Shown here piece by piece: positions 36,122 to 47,968 of a stretch of DNA of 64,000 nucleotides (positions are counted from its first letter, which is position 1; each line of letters opens with the position of its first letter). Below the pieces are notes generated by a model. That model saw nothing but the letters and a program-made list of their open reading frames with translations, did no database searches and was not told the DNA's origin. The DNA lies in contig OX422189.1 of assembly GCA_949130485.1 (NCBI GenBank), positions 4,276,720-4,340,719 of the forward strand, in the 5' to 3' direction. A program made the translations under genes and the position numbers. This stretch comes from Agelas oroides. Taxonomy: Eukaryota > Porifera > Demospongiae > Agelasida > Agelasidae.

Positions 36122-39100
36122 ATGTGCCGGGAAAGAACGAGAAATCAGTTTTCACCCCTGTTGAAGTCCAATGAAGCTCGCATAAGCCTGTTCACGTGCC
36201 GAGAACGATCGAGAAAGCAGTTTTCACCAGTGTGGAGGCCCTGTGAACCATGTATAGGCCTGTTTATGTGCCTGGAAAGATCGAGAAAGCAGTTTTCACC
36301 CCTGTGCAAGTCCTGTGAATATCGTATAGGCCTGTTTATGTGCCGGGAAAGATCGAGGAAGCACTTTTCACCTTTGTTGTGGTCGAGTAGAGCTCGTTTA
36401 GGCCTGTTTATGTTCCTGGAAAGATCGAGGAAGCAGTTTTTACCATTGTAGTTGCCCTGTAGAGCTCGTATAGGTCTGTTTATGTACCGGGAAAGATCGA
36501 GAAAGCAGTTTACAACTCTGTGGTGGTCTTGTGAAGCGCGCATAAGCCTGTGTATGTGCCGGAAAAGATCGACAAAGCAGCTTTCACATCTGTGCTTGTG
36601 CTGTGAAGCTCGTATAAGCCTGTTTATGCGCCGGGGAAAGATCGACAAGGTAGTTTTTGTCACTGTGGAAGTGCTGTGAAGCTCGTATATGCCTGTTTAG
36701 GTGCAGGGAACGATCGAGAAAGCAGTTTTAACCACTGTGGCGGTCCTGTGAAGCACGTATAGGCCTGTTTATGTGCTGGGAAAGATCAATGAAGCAGTTT
36801 TCACCTTTGTGGTTGTACTGTAGAGCTGGTATAGGTCTGTTTATGTGCAGGGAACGATCGAGAAAACAGTTTTCACCTCTGGGGTGGTCTTGTGAAGCTC
36901 TCATAAGCCTGTGTATTTGCCGGCAAAGATCGAGAAAGCAGTTTTCACATCTGTGGAGGTCCAATGAAGCTCGTATAGGCCTGTTTAGGTGCCGGGAACG
37001 ATCGAGAAAGCAGTTTTAACGTCTGTGGCGGTTCCCTGAAGCACGTATAGGCCTGTTTACGTACCGGGAAATATCGACAAAGTAGTTTTTGTCACTGTAG
37101 AAGTCCTGTGAAGAATGTGTAGGCCTGTTTAAGTGCCGGGAAAGAACGAGATACCAGTTTTCACCTCTGGGGAGGTCCTGTGAAGCTCGTATAGTCCTGT
37201 TTAAGTGCCGGGAATGATCGAGAAATCAGTTTTCACCCCTGTTGAAGTCCAATGAAGCTTATATAGGCCTGTTTATGTGCCGAGAACGATCGAGAAAGCA
37301 GCTTTCACCTCTGTGGAAGCCCTGTGAAGCATGTATAGGCGTGTTTCAGTGCCTTGAAAAATCAAGGAAGCAGTTTTCACCTCTGTGGTGGTCTTGTGAA
37401 GCTCGCATAAGCCTGTGTATGTGCCTGGAAAGATCAAGAAAGCAGTTTTAACTCCTGTGTAGTCCTATGAAGCTCGCATACGCCTGTTTATGTGCCTGGA
37501 AAGATTGACAAAGTAGTTTCTGTCACTGTGGAAGTCTTGTGAAGTTCCTATAGGCCTGTTTATGTGCAGGGAACGATGGAGAAAGCAGTTTTCACCACTG
37601 GAGTTCCTATGAAGCTCGTATAAGCCTGTTTAAGTGCCGGGAAAGATCGACAAAGTAGTTTTCGTCACTGTGGAAGTCCTGTGAAGCTCGTATACTCCTG
37701 TTTATGTCCCGGGAAAGATCGCATAAGCCGGTGTATATGCCAGGAAAGATAGAGAAAGCAGTTTTCACCCCTGTGGAAGTCATATGAAGCTCGTATAGGC
37801 CTGTTTATGTGCCGGAAAAGATCAAGGAAGCAGTTTTCATTACTATTGAGGTCCTGTGAAGCTCATGCAAGGCTGTTTAAGTGTGGGGCAGGTTTGACAA
37901 AGCTGTTTTAGCCACCCTGGAGGTCTACTGGAGCTCGTTTAGGCCTGTTTATGTGCCGGGAAAGATCGAGAGTGTAGTCCTGTCAAGGTCGTATAGGCCT
38001 TTTTATGTGCCGGGGAAGATTGACAAAGACGTTTTCACGACGGTGGAGGTCCAGTGAAGCTCGTATAGGCCTGTTTATGTGCCGGGAAAGAACGAGAAAT
38101 CAGTTTTCACCCCTGTTTAAGTCCTATGAAGCTCGCATAAGCCTGTTTACGTGCCGAGAACGATCGAGAAAGCAGTTTTCACCTCTGTGGTGGTCCAGTA
38201 GAGCTCGTATAGGCCTGTTTATGTCCCGGGAAAGATCGAGAAAGCAGTTATCACCTCTGTGGTGGTCTTGTGAAGCTCGCATAAGCCTGTGTATGTGCTA
38301 GGAAAGATCGAGAAAGCAGTTTTTGTCGCTGTTGAAGTCCTGTGAAGTTTGTATAGGCCTGTTTATGTGCAGGGAACGATCAAGAAAGCAGTTTTAACCT
38401 CTGTGGAGGTCTTGTGAAGTTCGTATGGGCCTGTTTATGTGCCGGGAAAGAACGAGAAATCAGTTTTCACCAGTGTTGAAGTCCTATGAAGCTCGCATAA
38501 GCCTGTTGACGCGCCGAGAACGATCGAGACAGCAGTTTTCACCTATGTGGAGGCCCTGTGAAGCTTGTATAGGCCGGTTTATATGCCTGGAAAGATCGAG
38601 AAAGCAGTTTTCACCCCTGTGCAAGGCCTGTGAACATCGTATAGGCCTGTTTATGTGCCGGGAAAGATCGAGGAAGTAGTTTTCACATTTGTGGTGGTCG
38701 AGTAGAGCACGTATAGGCCAGTTTATGTGCCGGGAAAGAACGAGAAATCAGTTTTCACTCCTGTTGAAGTCCTATGAAGCTCGCATTAGCCTGTTCACGT
38801 GCCGGGAACGATCGATAAAGCAGTTTTCACCTATGTGTAGGCCCTGTGAAGCTTGTATAGGCCTATTTATATGCCTGGAAAGATCGAGAAAGCAGTTTTC
38901 ACCACTGTACAAGTCCTGCGAACATCGTATTGGCCTGTTTATGTGCCGGGAAAGATCGAGGAAGCAGTTTTCACATTTGTGGTGGTCGAGTAGAGCTCGT
39001 TTAGGCCTGTTTATGTGCCTGGAAAGATCGAGGAAGCAGTTTTTACCATTGTGGTTGTCCTGTAGAGCTCGTATAGGTCTGTTTATGTACCGGGAAAGAT

Positions 39101-39660
39101 CGCGAAAGCAGTTTACAACTCTGTGGTGGTCTTGTGAAGCGCGCATTAGCCTGTGTATGTGCCGGAAAAGATCGAGAAAGCAGTTTTCACATCTGTGCAT
39201 GTGCTGTGAAGCTCGTATAAGCCTGTTTAAGCGCCGGGGAAAGATCGACAAGGTAGTTTTTGTCACTGTGGAAGTCCTGTGAAGCTCGTATATGCCTGTT
39301 TAAGTGCAGGGAACGATCGAGAAAGCAGTTTTAACCACTGTGGCGGTCCTGTTAAGCACGTATAGGCCTGTTTATGGGCTGGGAAAGATCAATGAAGCAG
39401 TTTTCACCTTTGTGGTGGTATTGTAGAGCTGGTATAGGTGTGTTTATGTGCAGGGAACGATCGAGAAAACGGTTTACACCTCTGAGGTGGTCTTGTGAAG
39501 CTCTCATAAGCCTGTGTATTTGCCGGCAAAGATCGAGAAAGCAGTTTTCACCTCTGTGGAGGTCCAATGAAGCTCGTATAGGCCTGTTTAGGTGCCGGGA
39601 ACTATCGAGAAAGCAGTTTTAACGTCTGTGGCGATTCCGTGAAGCACGTATAGGCCTGTT
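36122..39660 (-). repeat. About 2.6-kb higher-order repeat (two copies)
   Basis: About 900 bases at 36122-37050 recur at about 38724-39660. AAAGATCAATGAAGCAG is found near 36782 and 39384 (about 2602 apart). The flanking units agree in order, including a CGCCGGGGAAAGATCGACAA unit and a TTTGCCGGCAAAGATCGAG unit. The conceptual 24-residue translations of the two copies differ at only scattered positions. Confidence 0.8.
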
Positions 39661-40299
39661 TATGTGCCGGTAACGATCGAAAAAGCAGTTTTAACCGATG
39701 TGGAGGACCTATGAAGCTTGTATTGGCCTATTTAAGTGCCTGGAAAGATCGAGGAATCAGTTTTCACCTGTGTGGTGGTCGAATAGTCCGCGTATAGGCC
39801 TGTTTATGTGCCTGGGAAGATCGAGGAAACAGTTTTCACCATTGTTGTAGTCCTGTAGAGCTCATATAGGCCTGTTCATGTACCGGGAAAGATCGAGAAA
39901 GCAGTTTACAACTCTGTGGTGGTCTTGTGAAGCTCGCATAAGCCTGTGTATGTGCCGGGAAAGATCGAGAAAGCATTTTTCACCACTGTGGAGGTCCTGT
40001 GAAGCTCGTATAGGCCTGTTTATGTGCCAGGAAAGATCGACAAAGTAGTTTTAGTCACTGTGGAAGTCCTGTGAAGCTCGTATAGGCCTGTTTATGTGCC
40101 GGAAAAGATCGAGAAAGCAGTTTTCACCTCTGTGCAGGTGCTGTGAAGTACGTATAGGCCTGGTTATGCGCCGGGAAAGATCGACAAAGTAGTTTCTGTC
40201 ACTGTGGAAGTCCTGTGAAGCTCGTATAGGCCTGTTTAAGTGCAGGGAACGATCGAGAAAGCAGTTTTAACCTCTGTATCGGCCCAGTGAAGCACGTAT

Positions 40300-43200
40300 A
40301 GGCCTTTATATGAGCCGGGAAAGATCAATGAAGCGGTTTTCACCTTTGTGGTGGTACTGTAGAGCTGGTATAGGTCAGTTTATGTCCCGGGAACGATCGA
40401 GAAAGCAGTTTTCACCACTGTGGTGGTCTTGTGAAGCTCGCATAAGCATGTGTATTTGCCGGGAAAGATCGTGAAAGCAGTTTTCACCTCTGTGGAGATC
40501 CTGTGAACCTCGTATAGGCCTGATTAAGTGCCGGGAATGATCGGCAAAGTAGTTTTCGTCGCTGAGGAAGTCCTATGAAGCTCGTATAAGCTTGTTTATG
40601 TGTCGGGAAAGATCGACAAAGTAGTTTTCGTCACTGTGGAAAACCTGTGAAGCTCGTATAGGCCTGTTTATGTGCCGGGAAAGATCGAGAAAGCAGTTTG
40701 CAACTCTGTGGTGGTCTGGTGAAGCTCCCATAAGCCTGTGTATGTGTCGGTAAAGATCGAGAAAGCAGTTTTCACCACTGTGGAGGTCCTGTGAAGCCCT
40801 GTTTATGTGCCGGGAAAGATCGACAAAGTAGTTTTCGTCACTGTGGAAGTCCTGTGAAGCTCGTATATGCCTGTTTATGTGCCGGAAAAGATCGAGAAAG
40901 CAGTTTTCACCTCTGTGCAGGTGCTGTGAAGCACTATAGGCCTGTTTATGCGCCGGGAAAGATCGACAAATTAGTTTCTGTCACTGTGGAAGTCGTGTGA
41001 AGCTCGTATAGGCCTGTTTAAGTGCAGGGAACGATCGAGAAAGCAGTTTTAACCTCTGTAGCGGTCCAGTGAAGCACGTATAGGCCTTTATATGTGCCGG
41101 GAAAGATCAATGAAGCAGTTTTCACCTTTGTGGTGGTACTGTAGAGCTGGTATAGGTCTGTTTATGTCCCGGGAACGATCCAGAAAACAGTTTTCACTAC
41201 TGTGGTGGTCTTGTGAAGCTCGCATAAGCCTGTGTATTTGCCGGCAAAGATCGTGAAAGCAGTTTTCACCTCAGTGGAGATCCTGTGAACCTCGTATAGG
41301 CCTGATTAAGTGCCGGGAATGATCGACAAAGTAGTTTTTGTCGCTGAGGAAGTCCTATGATGCTCGTATAAGCCTGTTTATGTGCCGGGAAAGATCGACA
41401 AAGTAGTTTTCGTCACTGTGGAAACCCTGTGAAGCTCGTATAGGCCTGTTTATGTGCCGGGAAAGAACGAGGAATCAGTTTTCACCCCTGTTAAAGTCCA
41501 ATGAAGCTCGTAAAGGCCTGTTTAAGTGCCGAAAACGATCGTGAAAGCAGTTTTCAACTCTGTGGAGGTCCTGTGAAGCTCGTATAGGCCTGTTTAAGTG
41601 CCGGGAAAGATCGACAAAGTAGTTTGTATGTGCAGGGAAAGATCGAGAAAGCTGTTTTCACCTCTGTGGATGTCCTGTGAAGCTCGTATAGGCCTGTTTA
41701 TGTGCCGGGAACGATCGAGAAAGCAGTTTTAACCTTTGTGGCGGTTCTGTGAAGCGCGTGTAGGCCTGTTTATGTGCCAGGAAAGAACGCGAAATCAGTT
41801 ATCACCCCTGATGAAGTCCTATGAAGCTAGTATAGGCTTGTTTATGTGCCGAGAACGATCGTGAAAGCAGTCTTCACCGCTGTGGTGGCCATGTGAAGCT
41901 GGTATAGGCCTGTTTACGTGCCTGGAAAGATTGAGAAAGCAGGTTTCACCTCTGTGGTGCTCTTGTGAAGCTCGCATAAGCCTCTTTATGTCACGAGAAA
42001 GGTCGAGAAAGCAGTTTTCACCTCTGTGTAAGTCCTGTGGAGCTCGTACAGGCCTGTTTATATGCCGGGTAAGATCGATAAAGTTGCTTTCGTCACTGTG
42101 GAAGTCCTGTGAAGCTCGTATAGGCCAGTTTATGTCCCGAAAAAGATCGAGAAATCAGTTTTCACCTCTGTGCATGTGCTGTGAAGCTCGTATAGGCCTG
42201 TTTATGTGCCGGGAGGGATCGACAAAGTAGTTTTTGTCACTGTGGAAGTGCTGTGAAGCTCGTATAGCCATGTTTATGTCCCGGGAAACATCGAGAAAGC
42301 GGGTTTCACCTCTATGGTAGTCTTGTGAAGCTCGCATAAGCTTGTTTATGTCCCGGGAAAGATCGAGAAAGCAGTTTTCACCTCTGCGTAGGTCCTGTGA
42401 AGCTCGTACAGGCCTGTTTATATGCCGGTAAAGATCGACAAAGTGGTTTTCGTCACTGTGGAAGTCCTGTGAAGCTCGTATAGGCCTGTTTAAGTGCAGG
42501 TAACGATCGAGAAAGCAGTTTCATCCTCTGCGGTGCTCCTGTGAAGCACGTATAGGCCTGTTTATGTGCCGGGAAAGATCAATGAAGCAGTTTTCAACTT
42601 TGTGGTGGTACTGTAGAGCTGGTATATGTCTGTTTATGTCCCGGGAAGGATCGAGAAAACAGTTTTCGCCTCTGTGGTGGTCTTGTGAAGCTCGCATAAG
42701 GCTGTATGTGCCGGAAAAGATCGAGAAAGGAGTTTTCACCTCTGTGCAGGTGCTGTGAAGTTTGTATAGGCCTGATTATGCACCTGCAAAGATCGACAAA
42801 GTAGTTTTTGTGACTGTGGAAGTCCTGTGAAGCTCGTATAGCTCTGTTTAGGTGCTGTGAAGCACATGTAGGCCTGTTTATGCGCTGGGAAAGATGGACA
42901 AAGCAGTTTTTGTCACTGTGGAAGTCCTGTGAAGCTCGTATAGGCCAGTTTAAGTGCAGGGAACGATCGAGAAAGCAGTTTTAACCTCTGTAGCGGTCCA
43001 GTGAAGCACGTATAGGCCTTTTTATGTGCCGGGAAAGATCAAAGAAGCAGTTTTCACCTTTGTGGTGGTACTGTTGAGCTGGTATACGTCTGTTTATGTC
43101 CCGGGAACGATCGAAAAAACAGTTTTAACCTCTGTGGTGTTCTTGTGAAGCTCGCATAAGCCTGTGTATTTGCCGGCAAAGATCGAGAAAGCAGTTTTAA

Positions 43201-43300
43201 CCTCTGTGGCGGTCCTGTGAAGCACGTATAGGCCTGTTTATGTGCCGTTAAAGATCAATGAAGCAGTTTTCACCTTTGTGGTGGTACTGTAGAGATGGTA
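40300..43300 (-). repeat. Region of repeated AAAGATCAATGAAGC-containing blocks
   Basis: The marker AAAGATCAATGAAGC recurs near 40319, 41101, 42568 and 43251 (a near-copy, AAAGATCAAAGAAGC, is near 43036). Each is usually followed by a unit with GGTATAGGTCTGTTTATG and a CCCGGGAACGAT unit. The flanking sequences agree over several hundred bases between the 40300 and 41080 copies in particular. Confidence 0.72.
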
Positions 43301-44770
43301 TAGGTCTGTTTATGTCCCGGGTACGATCGAGAAAACAGTTTTCACCTCTGTGGTGGTCTTGTGAAGCTCGCATAAGACTGTGCATTTGCCGGAAAAGAAC
43401 GAGAAAGCAGTTTTCACCTCTGTGGAGGTCGTGTGAACCTCGTATAGGCCTGATTAAGTGCTGGGAAAGATCGACAAAGTAGTTTTCGTCACTGTGGAAA
43501 TCCTGTGAAGCTCGTATAGGCCTGTTTATGTCCCGGGAAAGATCGAGAAAGCAGTTTGTACTCTGTGGTGGTCTTGTGAAGCTCGCATAAGCCAGTGTAT
43601 GAGCCGGGAAAGATCGAGAAAGCAGTTTTCACCCCTGTGGCGGTTCCGTGAAGCAAGTATAGGCCTGTTTATGTGCCGGGAAAGAACGAGAAATCAGTTT
43701 TCACCCCTGTTGAAGCCCTATGAAGCTCGCATAAGCCTGTTTACGTGCCGAGAACGATCGAGGAAGCAGTTTTCACCTATGTGGAGGCCCTGTGAAGCTT
43801 GTATAGGCCTGTTTATGAGTCTGGAATGATCGCGAAAGCAGTTTTCACCCCTGTGCAAGTCCTGTGAACATCGTATAGGCCTGTTTATGTGCCGGGAAAG
43901 ATCGACAAAGTAGTTTTGTCACTGTGGAAGTCCTGTGAAGTTCGTATAGGCCTGTTTATGCGCAGGGAACGATCGAGAAAGCAGTTTTCATCTCTGTGGA
44001 GGTCCTGTGAAGCTGGTATAGGCCTGTTTATGTGCCGGGAATGATCGACATAGTAGTTTTCGTCACTGTGGAAGTCCTGAGAAGCTCGTATAGGCCTGTT
44101 TATGTGCCGGGAATGATCGACAAAGTAGTTGTTGTCACTGTGGAAATCCTGTGAAGCTCGTGTAGGCCGGTTTATGTGCTGGGAAAGATCAACAAAGTGG
44201 TTTTTGTCACTGTGGAAGTCGAGTGACAGCTCGTACAGGCCTGTTTATGTGCTGGGAACGATCGAGAAAGCAGTTTTAACCTCTGTGGCGGCACGTACGT
44301 ATAGGGCTGTTTATGTGCCGGGAAAGATCGAGAAAGCAATTTTCACCTCTGTGGAGGCTTTGTGAAACTTGTATAAGCCTGTGTATGTGCCGGGAAAGAT
44401 CGAGAAAGCAGTTTTCACCTCTGTGCAGGTCCTTTGATGGTCGTACAGGCCTGTTTATGTGCCGGAACGATCGAGAAAGTGGTTTTCACCTCTGTGGAGG
44501 TGCTGTGAAGCTCGTATAGGCCTCTTTATATGCCGGGAAAGATCGAGAAAGCAGTTTTTACCTCTGTGGTGATCTTGTGAAGCTCGCATAAGCCTGAGTA
44601 TGAGCCAGGAAAAATCGTGGAAGCAATGTTCACCTCTGTGCAGGTCCTGTGATGCTTGTACAGGGCTGTTTATGTGCTGGAAATGATCGAGAAAGCAGTT
44701 TTCACCCCCTGTTGATGACCAATGAAGCTCGTATAGGCCTGTTTATGTGCCGAGAACGATCGAGAAAGCA

Positions 44771-44950
44771 GCGCAACTGTGAGAGAGCCTCACAGTGGTT
44801 AGTCAAGTGTGAGAGAGCCCCACACTCGCATTGTTAATTCTAGTGAGCTTCAGACCTATAGCGCAACTGTGAGAGAGCCTCACAATGGTTAGTCAAGTGT
44901 GAGAGAGCCTCACACTCGTAATGCCAATATGAGTGAGCCTCAAAGATAAC
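44771..44950. repeat. Twin 90-bp tandem repeat with perfect hairpins
   Basis: GCGCAACTGTGAGAGAGCCT starts at 44771 and again at 44861, a 90-bp period. Each copy has two short inverted repeats of the form GTGAG-AGAGC-CTCAC. CTGTGAG (44777-44783) pairs with CTCACAG (44789-44795). In the second copy GTGTGAG pairs with CTCACAC. Related half-motifs (AGTGAGCTTCA, AGTGAGCCTCA) end each copy. Function unknown. Confidence 0.88.
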
Positions 44951-45046
44951 ACCGAACAGCCCCAGTTCAACCCTAGCCATAGCTCAGCCTTACGGAACCG
45001 ACTATAACCCTAGGCGTACCGTTACTATAGCAAAGCACACGCTATA

Positions 45047-45064
45047 AGTTAGTTAGTTAGTTAA
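45047..45064 (-). repeat. 3' terminal tetranucleotide repeat of the CR1-like element
   Basis: On + it reads AGTTAGTTAGTTAGTTAA, i.e. (TAAC)n at the 3' end of the minus-strand element. CR1/L2-type retrotransposons commonly end in a short tandem repeat instead of poly(A), so this marks the 3' boundary. Confidence 0.85.
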
Positions 45065-45087
45065 ATTTTCATTTTTAACAGGAAAAG

Positions 45088-45118
45088 TCCCTTCAGCCTG
45101 AAGGCTGGTCCACCAGGG
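45088..45118 (-). other. Twin hairpin in the 3' UTR of the CR1-like element
   Basis: Two adjacent inverted repeats: CCTTCAG (45090-45096) with CTGAAGG (45098-45104), and CTGGT (45105-45109) with ACCAG (45112-45116). They lie about 25 bases before the terminal repeat. Conserved 3' stem-loops near the tail are recognised by the reverse transcriptase in related LINEs; that role here is inferred. Confidence 0.7.
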
Positions 45119-45226
45119 AGTCCTGCATAACAAGTACAAACAACAACAATTTAGACTATAATAATATTACAAGTTATAAAATATATATATCTACTATAAA
45201 TCCTGTATAATTAGTCATTGTTCTAA

Positions 45227-47968
45227 CTATAACTTGTCCAGGAGGTATTTCTTCAAACATCTCTTGAAATTGTCCACCGAGCCCAGTTCCTTTAGTTCAA
45301 CTGGCAGTTTGTTCCACTCCCATGCTCCTTTAAATGTAAATGACCTCCTGAAGAACTCAGTTTTTACCAAAGTCAGAAACAAGTTGTTGCTGCCACGTGT
45401 TTTGAAGTTCCCAATCTCCGCATTTGTTTTAAATCTATCACTCAAACATTGAGGGGCCTGCTTTCTTAAACACCTGTGCACCAATACCATGCGGAACATC
45501 TCTCTTCTAGTGCTTAGAGGCATCCAGTTCAGTCTTTTCCTAAGACCTTCACTCGGAGTTCTGGGAGGTTGTGACAGGATGAGTCTCATGCCATAATTTT
45601 GAATCCTGTCAAGTCTGAGTTGCAACGCTAATGAGCACTCCTGCCAAACAACAGAGCAGTAGTCTAGGTGTGGCTGCACGAGTGCACAAAATATTCTCTT
45701 CTTTGTCAAACTTGGAAGGACATTTTTCAATCGCTTCAACTTTGCAAGCCCTGCAAAGCACTTCCTCCTCACTGCCTCCACCTGGTCTTGCCATGTTAGA
45801 CCGTCATCAATCCAGACTCCTAAGTACTTCACCTTCTTACTTCTTGCAACCTTCGTGCCTCCCATTCTTACATCCACCTGCTCCAATTCCTGTAACCTCC
45901 GCCTTCTACTCAGCAGCAACATCTGGGTCTTTTCTTCATTGAGCCTGAGTTTGTTATCAATCACCCACTTTGCCACTCCCTCTAAGTCACTAGTAAGACC
46001 ATCTTCCAAGCCACGTACATCCTTACTCACCAGGGAGAGTGTTGTATCATCAGCATACTGTTGAACAAAACAGTGTTGCACAGCTTGAGGGAGATCATTT
46101 GCATAGATTATGAACAGCAGTGGCCCCAAAATTGAGCCCTGTGGTACCCCTCTTCTGATGGTAGCCCAGTCAGACTTAGCATTCTCAACACATACTCTCT
46201 GCCTTCTTTCGTACAAATAATCTGTAAACCACTTCAGCTCCTTTCCTCTAACACCATATTTTGCCATTTTCAACAACAGTAATGAGTGGTCCACCATGTC
46301 AAAAGCCTTACTAAAATCCAAATAAACAGCCCCCACCACTTTGTCCTCATCCATTGCCTTTCTCCATCCATCAACCATATTTACTAGCACATCCTGTGTA
46401 GAGTGCCCTGGTCTGAAACCAAATTGATTTGGCTCTAAAATGTTGTTAAGGTGAAGGAAAGTATACAGCTGTTTGTGTATCAACCTCTCAAATACCTTGG
46501 CAACAACTGGTAATACAGAAACCGGTCTATAGTTCACTACAATCTCGCTATCACCCCCTTTAGGCACAGGTGTAATATGTGCCGACTTCCATTCACCAGG
46601 CAGCTCACCACTTTCCAAACTATAGTTGAACAATGATGTCAAGCTACCAGAAATGCCAGCTGCAGTAACACAAAGAATCTTAGCGCTTACTTCATCTGAG
46701 TTCACTGCTTTGTTAGGATCAAGACTTCTCAGCAATGCTAAGACCTCATCCTCCTTAACCCTGTCAAATTTAAACTCTTTCTCACATCCCCTAAGCCTTG
46801 CACAAACATCAGCTGAGTTGACCTCACTATCTGAATCCCCAACTATTGATGAGAAATACCTGCCAAACTCGTCAGCAATATCCTCTCTCTCTGTCAGCAA
46901 ATGTGAATCTGTTCTTATAGAGTTAATACCATGCTTGCAAGTGCTACCCAGTAGCCTGTTCACCTCTCTCCATGCCTTCTTTGGATTTCCCTTTGACTCC
47001 TCACTAAGCTCCTCAAAGTACTGAATCTTTGCCTTCCGTATTCTCTGTGTCACCAAGTTTCTCACACTCTTGTACTTCTCCCAATCTTCATCCTTCCTGC
47101 TCTTTTTTGCCTTTGTAGAAAAGTAGCTCCTTGCCCTCATCAGTGCCCTGATTCCATGAGTGATCCATGGCAGACTCTTACTCCTCACCCTTGCCCTCTT
47201 CAATGGGATGTGAGAATCAACAATTTCCCAAAACAGTTGTTTCCAGTACTCCCATCGATCACCAATGTCAGTCATTGATTCCATCACCTGCCATGGGGCA
47301 GATTTCAAGTCCCCAATTAATGCTTCTTGATCACACCTGCAAAAGCATCTAATCATTCTCATCAAACCCCTCTGCCTCACCACTTTGATGTCCAGTGCTC
47401 CAAATATCATACCATGATCACTCAGTCCAAACTCCTCACAACCCACATCTCTTACCAAATCAGGATCCGAGGTGAAAAACAAGTCAATCAGAGATGCGGA
47501 GTTGGCAGTTACCCTAGTAGGACAACTTATCATTTGCAATAGCCCATACTCAGACATCACCCTATCCAGTCTAAGAGCATTTGTGCTAGGATTCAACATG
47601 TCACAGTTGAGATCTCCCATCAAAAATACAGGCATCTTCTCCAGTACAGCCCTCTCAATCATCACTCCCAAACTCTCCATCCATGCTGATTGAGCATTTG
47701 GTGGTCTATAACTGTTACAGATAAGTATCCTCCTCCTCCTTATCCTTACTTCTATCCACAACGCCTCAATATCTGTAACTTCCAGGTCATGCCTCCTCCT
47801 ACTAACAATGTCCTCAGTGACATAAACCAATACACCACCACCTCTGGTTACTCTGTCTCTTCTATACATCCGAAAACCCTGTATCTTCATCTCCGCATCA
47901 CACACTCCCTCATTTAGCCAAGTTTCACTAATACCCAACACAAGGCCCTTACAACCCTCTATGAGGAC
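45227..47968 (-). CDS. CR1-like polyprotein, main part: endonuclease and reverse transcriptase
   Basis: 913 residues, in the same frame as the upstream piece and separated from it only by the TAG at 47969-47971. The apurinic-like endonuclease shows GISETWL, NSYRPP, GDLNCDM, SLIDLFFTS and SDHGMI, so the metal-binding Glu, the Asp/Asn pair and the final Asp-His are all present. The reverse transcriptase (about 460-650) shows ITPVPKGG, NYRPVSVLP, FGFRPGHST, motif A LDFSKAFDMV, motif B GVPQGSILGPLLF and motif C YADD. A thumb-like region (VKYLGVWID, LVQPHLDYCSVVW) and a typical LINE tail (FRRSFTFKGAWEWNKLP) follow to the natural stop at 45227-45229. The fingers motif reads DPNKAVNSDEVSAKIL where DPNKAxGPDGIxAxIL is usual. 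It would nick chromosomal DNA and copy element RNA in place. No other stop or frameshift is present. Confidence 0.92.
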   Translation of the reverse strand, partial: VLIEGCKGLVLGISETWLNEGVCDAEMKIQGFRMYRRDRVTRGGGVLVYVTEDIVSRRRHDLEVTDIEALWIEVRIRRRRILICNSYRPPNAQSAWMESLGVMIERAVLEKMPVFLMGDLNCDMLNPSTNALRLDRVMSEYGLLQMISCPTRVTANSASLIDLFFTSDPDLVRDVGCEEFGLSDHGMIFGALDIKVVRQRGLMRMIRCFCRCDQEALIGDLKSAPWQVMESMTDIGDRWEYWKQLFWEIVDSHIPLKRARVRSKSLPWITHGIRALMRARSYFSTKAKKSRKDEDWEKYKSVRNLVTQRIRKAKIQYFEELSEESKGNPKKAWREVNRLLGSTCKHGINSIRTDSHLLTEREDIADEFGRYFSSIVGDSDSEVNSADVCARLRGCEKEFKFDRVKEDEVLALLRSLDPNKAVNSDEVSAKILCVTAAGISGSLTSLFNYSLESGELPGEWKSAHITPVPKGGDSEIVVNYRPVSVLPVVAKVFERLIHKQLYTFLHLNNILEPNQFGFRPGHSTQDVLVNMVDGWRKAMDEDKVVGAVYLDFSKAFDMVDHSLLLLKMAKYGVRGKELKWFTDYLYERRQRVCVENAKSDWATIRRGVPQGSILGPLLFIIYANDLPQAVQHCFVQQYADDTTLSLVSKDVRGLEDGLTSDLEGVAKWVIDNKLRLNEEKTQMLLLSRRRRLQELEQVDVRMGGTKVARSKKVKYLGVWIDDGLTWQDQVEAVRRKCFAGLAKLKRLKNVLPSLTKKRIFCALVQPHLDYCSVVWQECSLALQLRLDRIQNYGMRLILSQPPRTPSEGLRKRLNWMPLSTRREMFRMVLVHRCLRKQAPQCLSDRFKTNAEIGNFKTRGSNNLFLTLVKTEFFRRSFTFKGAWEWNKLPVELKELGSVDNFKRCLKKYLLDKL

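Larger units (their letters stand above)
33406..44771 (-). repeat. 72-bp satellite array, reverse orientation (middle of inverted block)
   Basis: Unbroken reverse-oriented array between the LINE fragment and the composite insertion. It contains several higher-order repeats, listed separately, and a few truncated units (near 37715-37730, 40795 and 41625, for example). Open stretches such as 35404-35967 and 38689-39282 are satellite frames, not genes. Confidence 0.95.

Noticed and set aside
45609-47917. Plus-strand and alternate-frame open reading frames across the CR1-like element
   Set aside because: Shadows of the minus-strand polyprotein, Ser/Pro-rich and without domain motifs.
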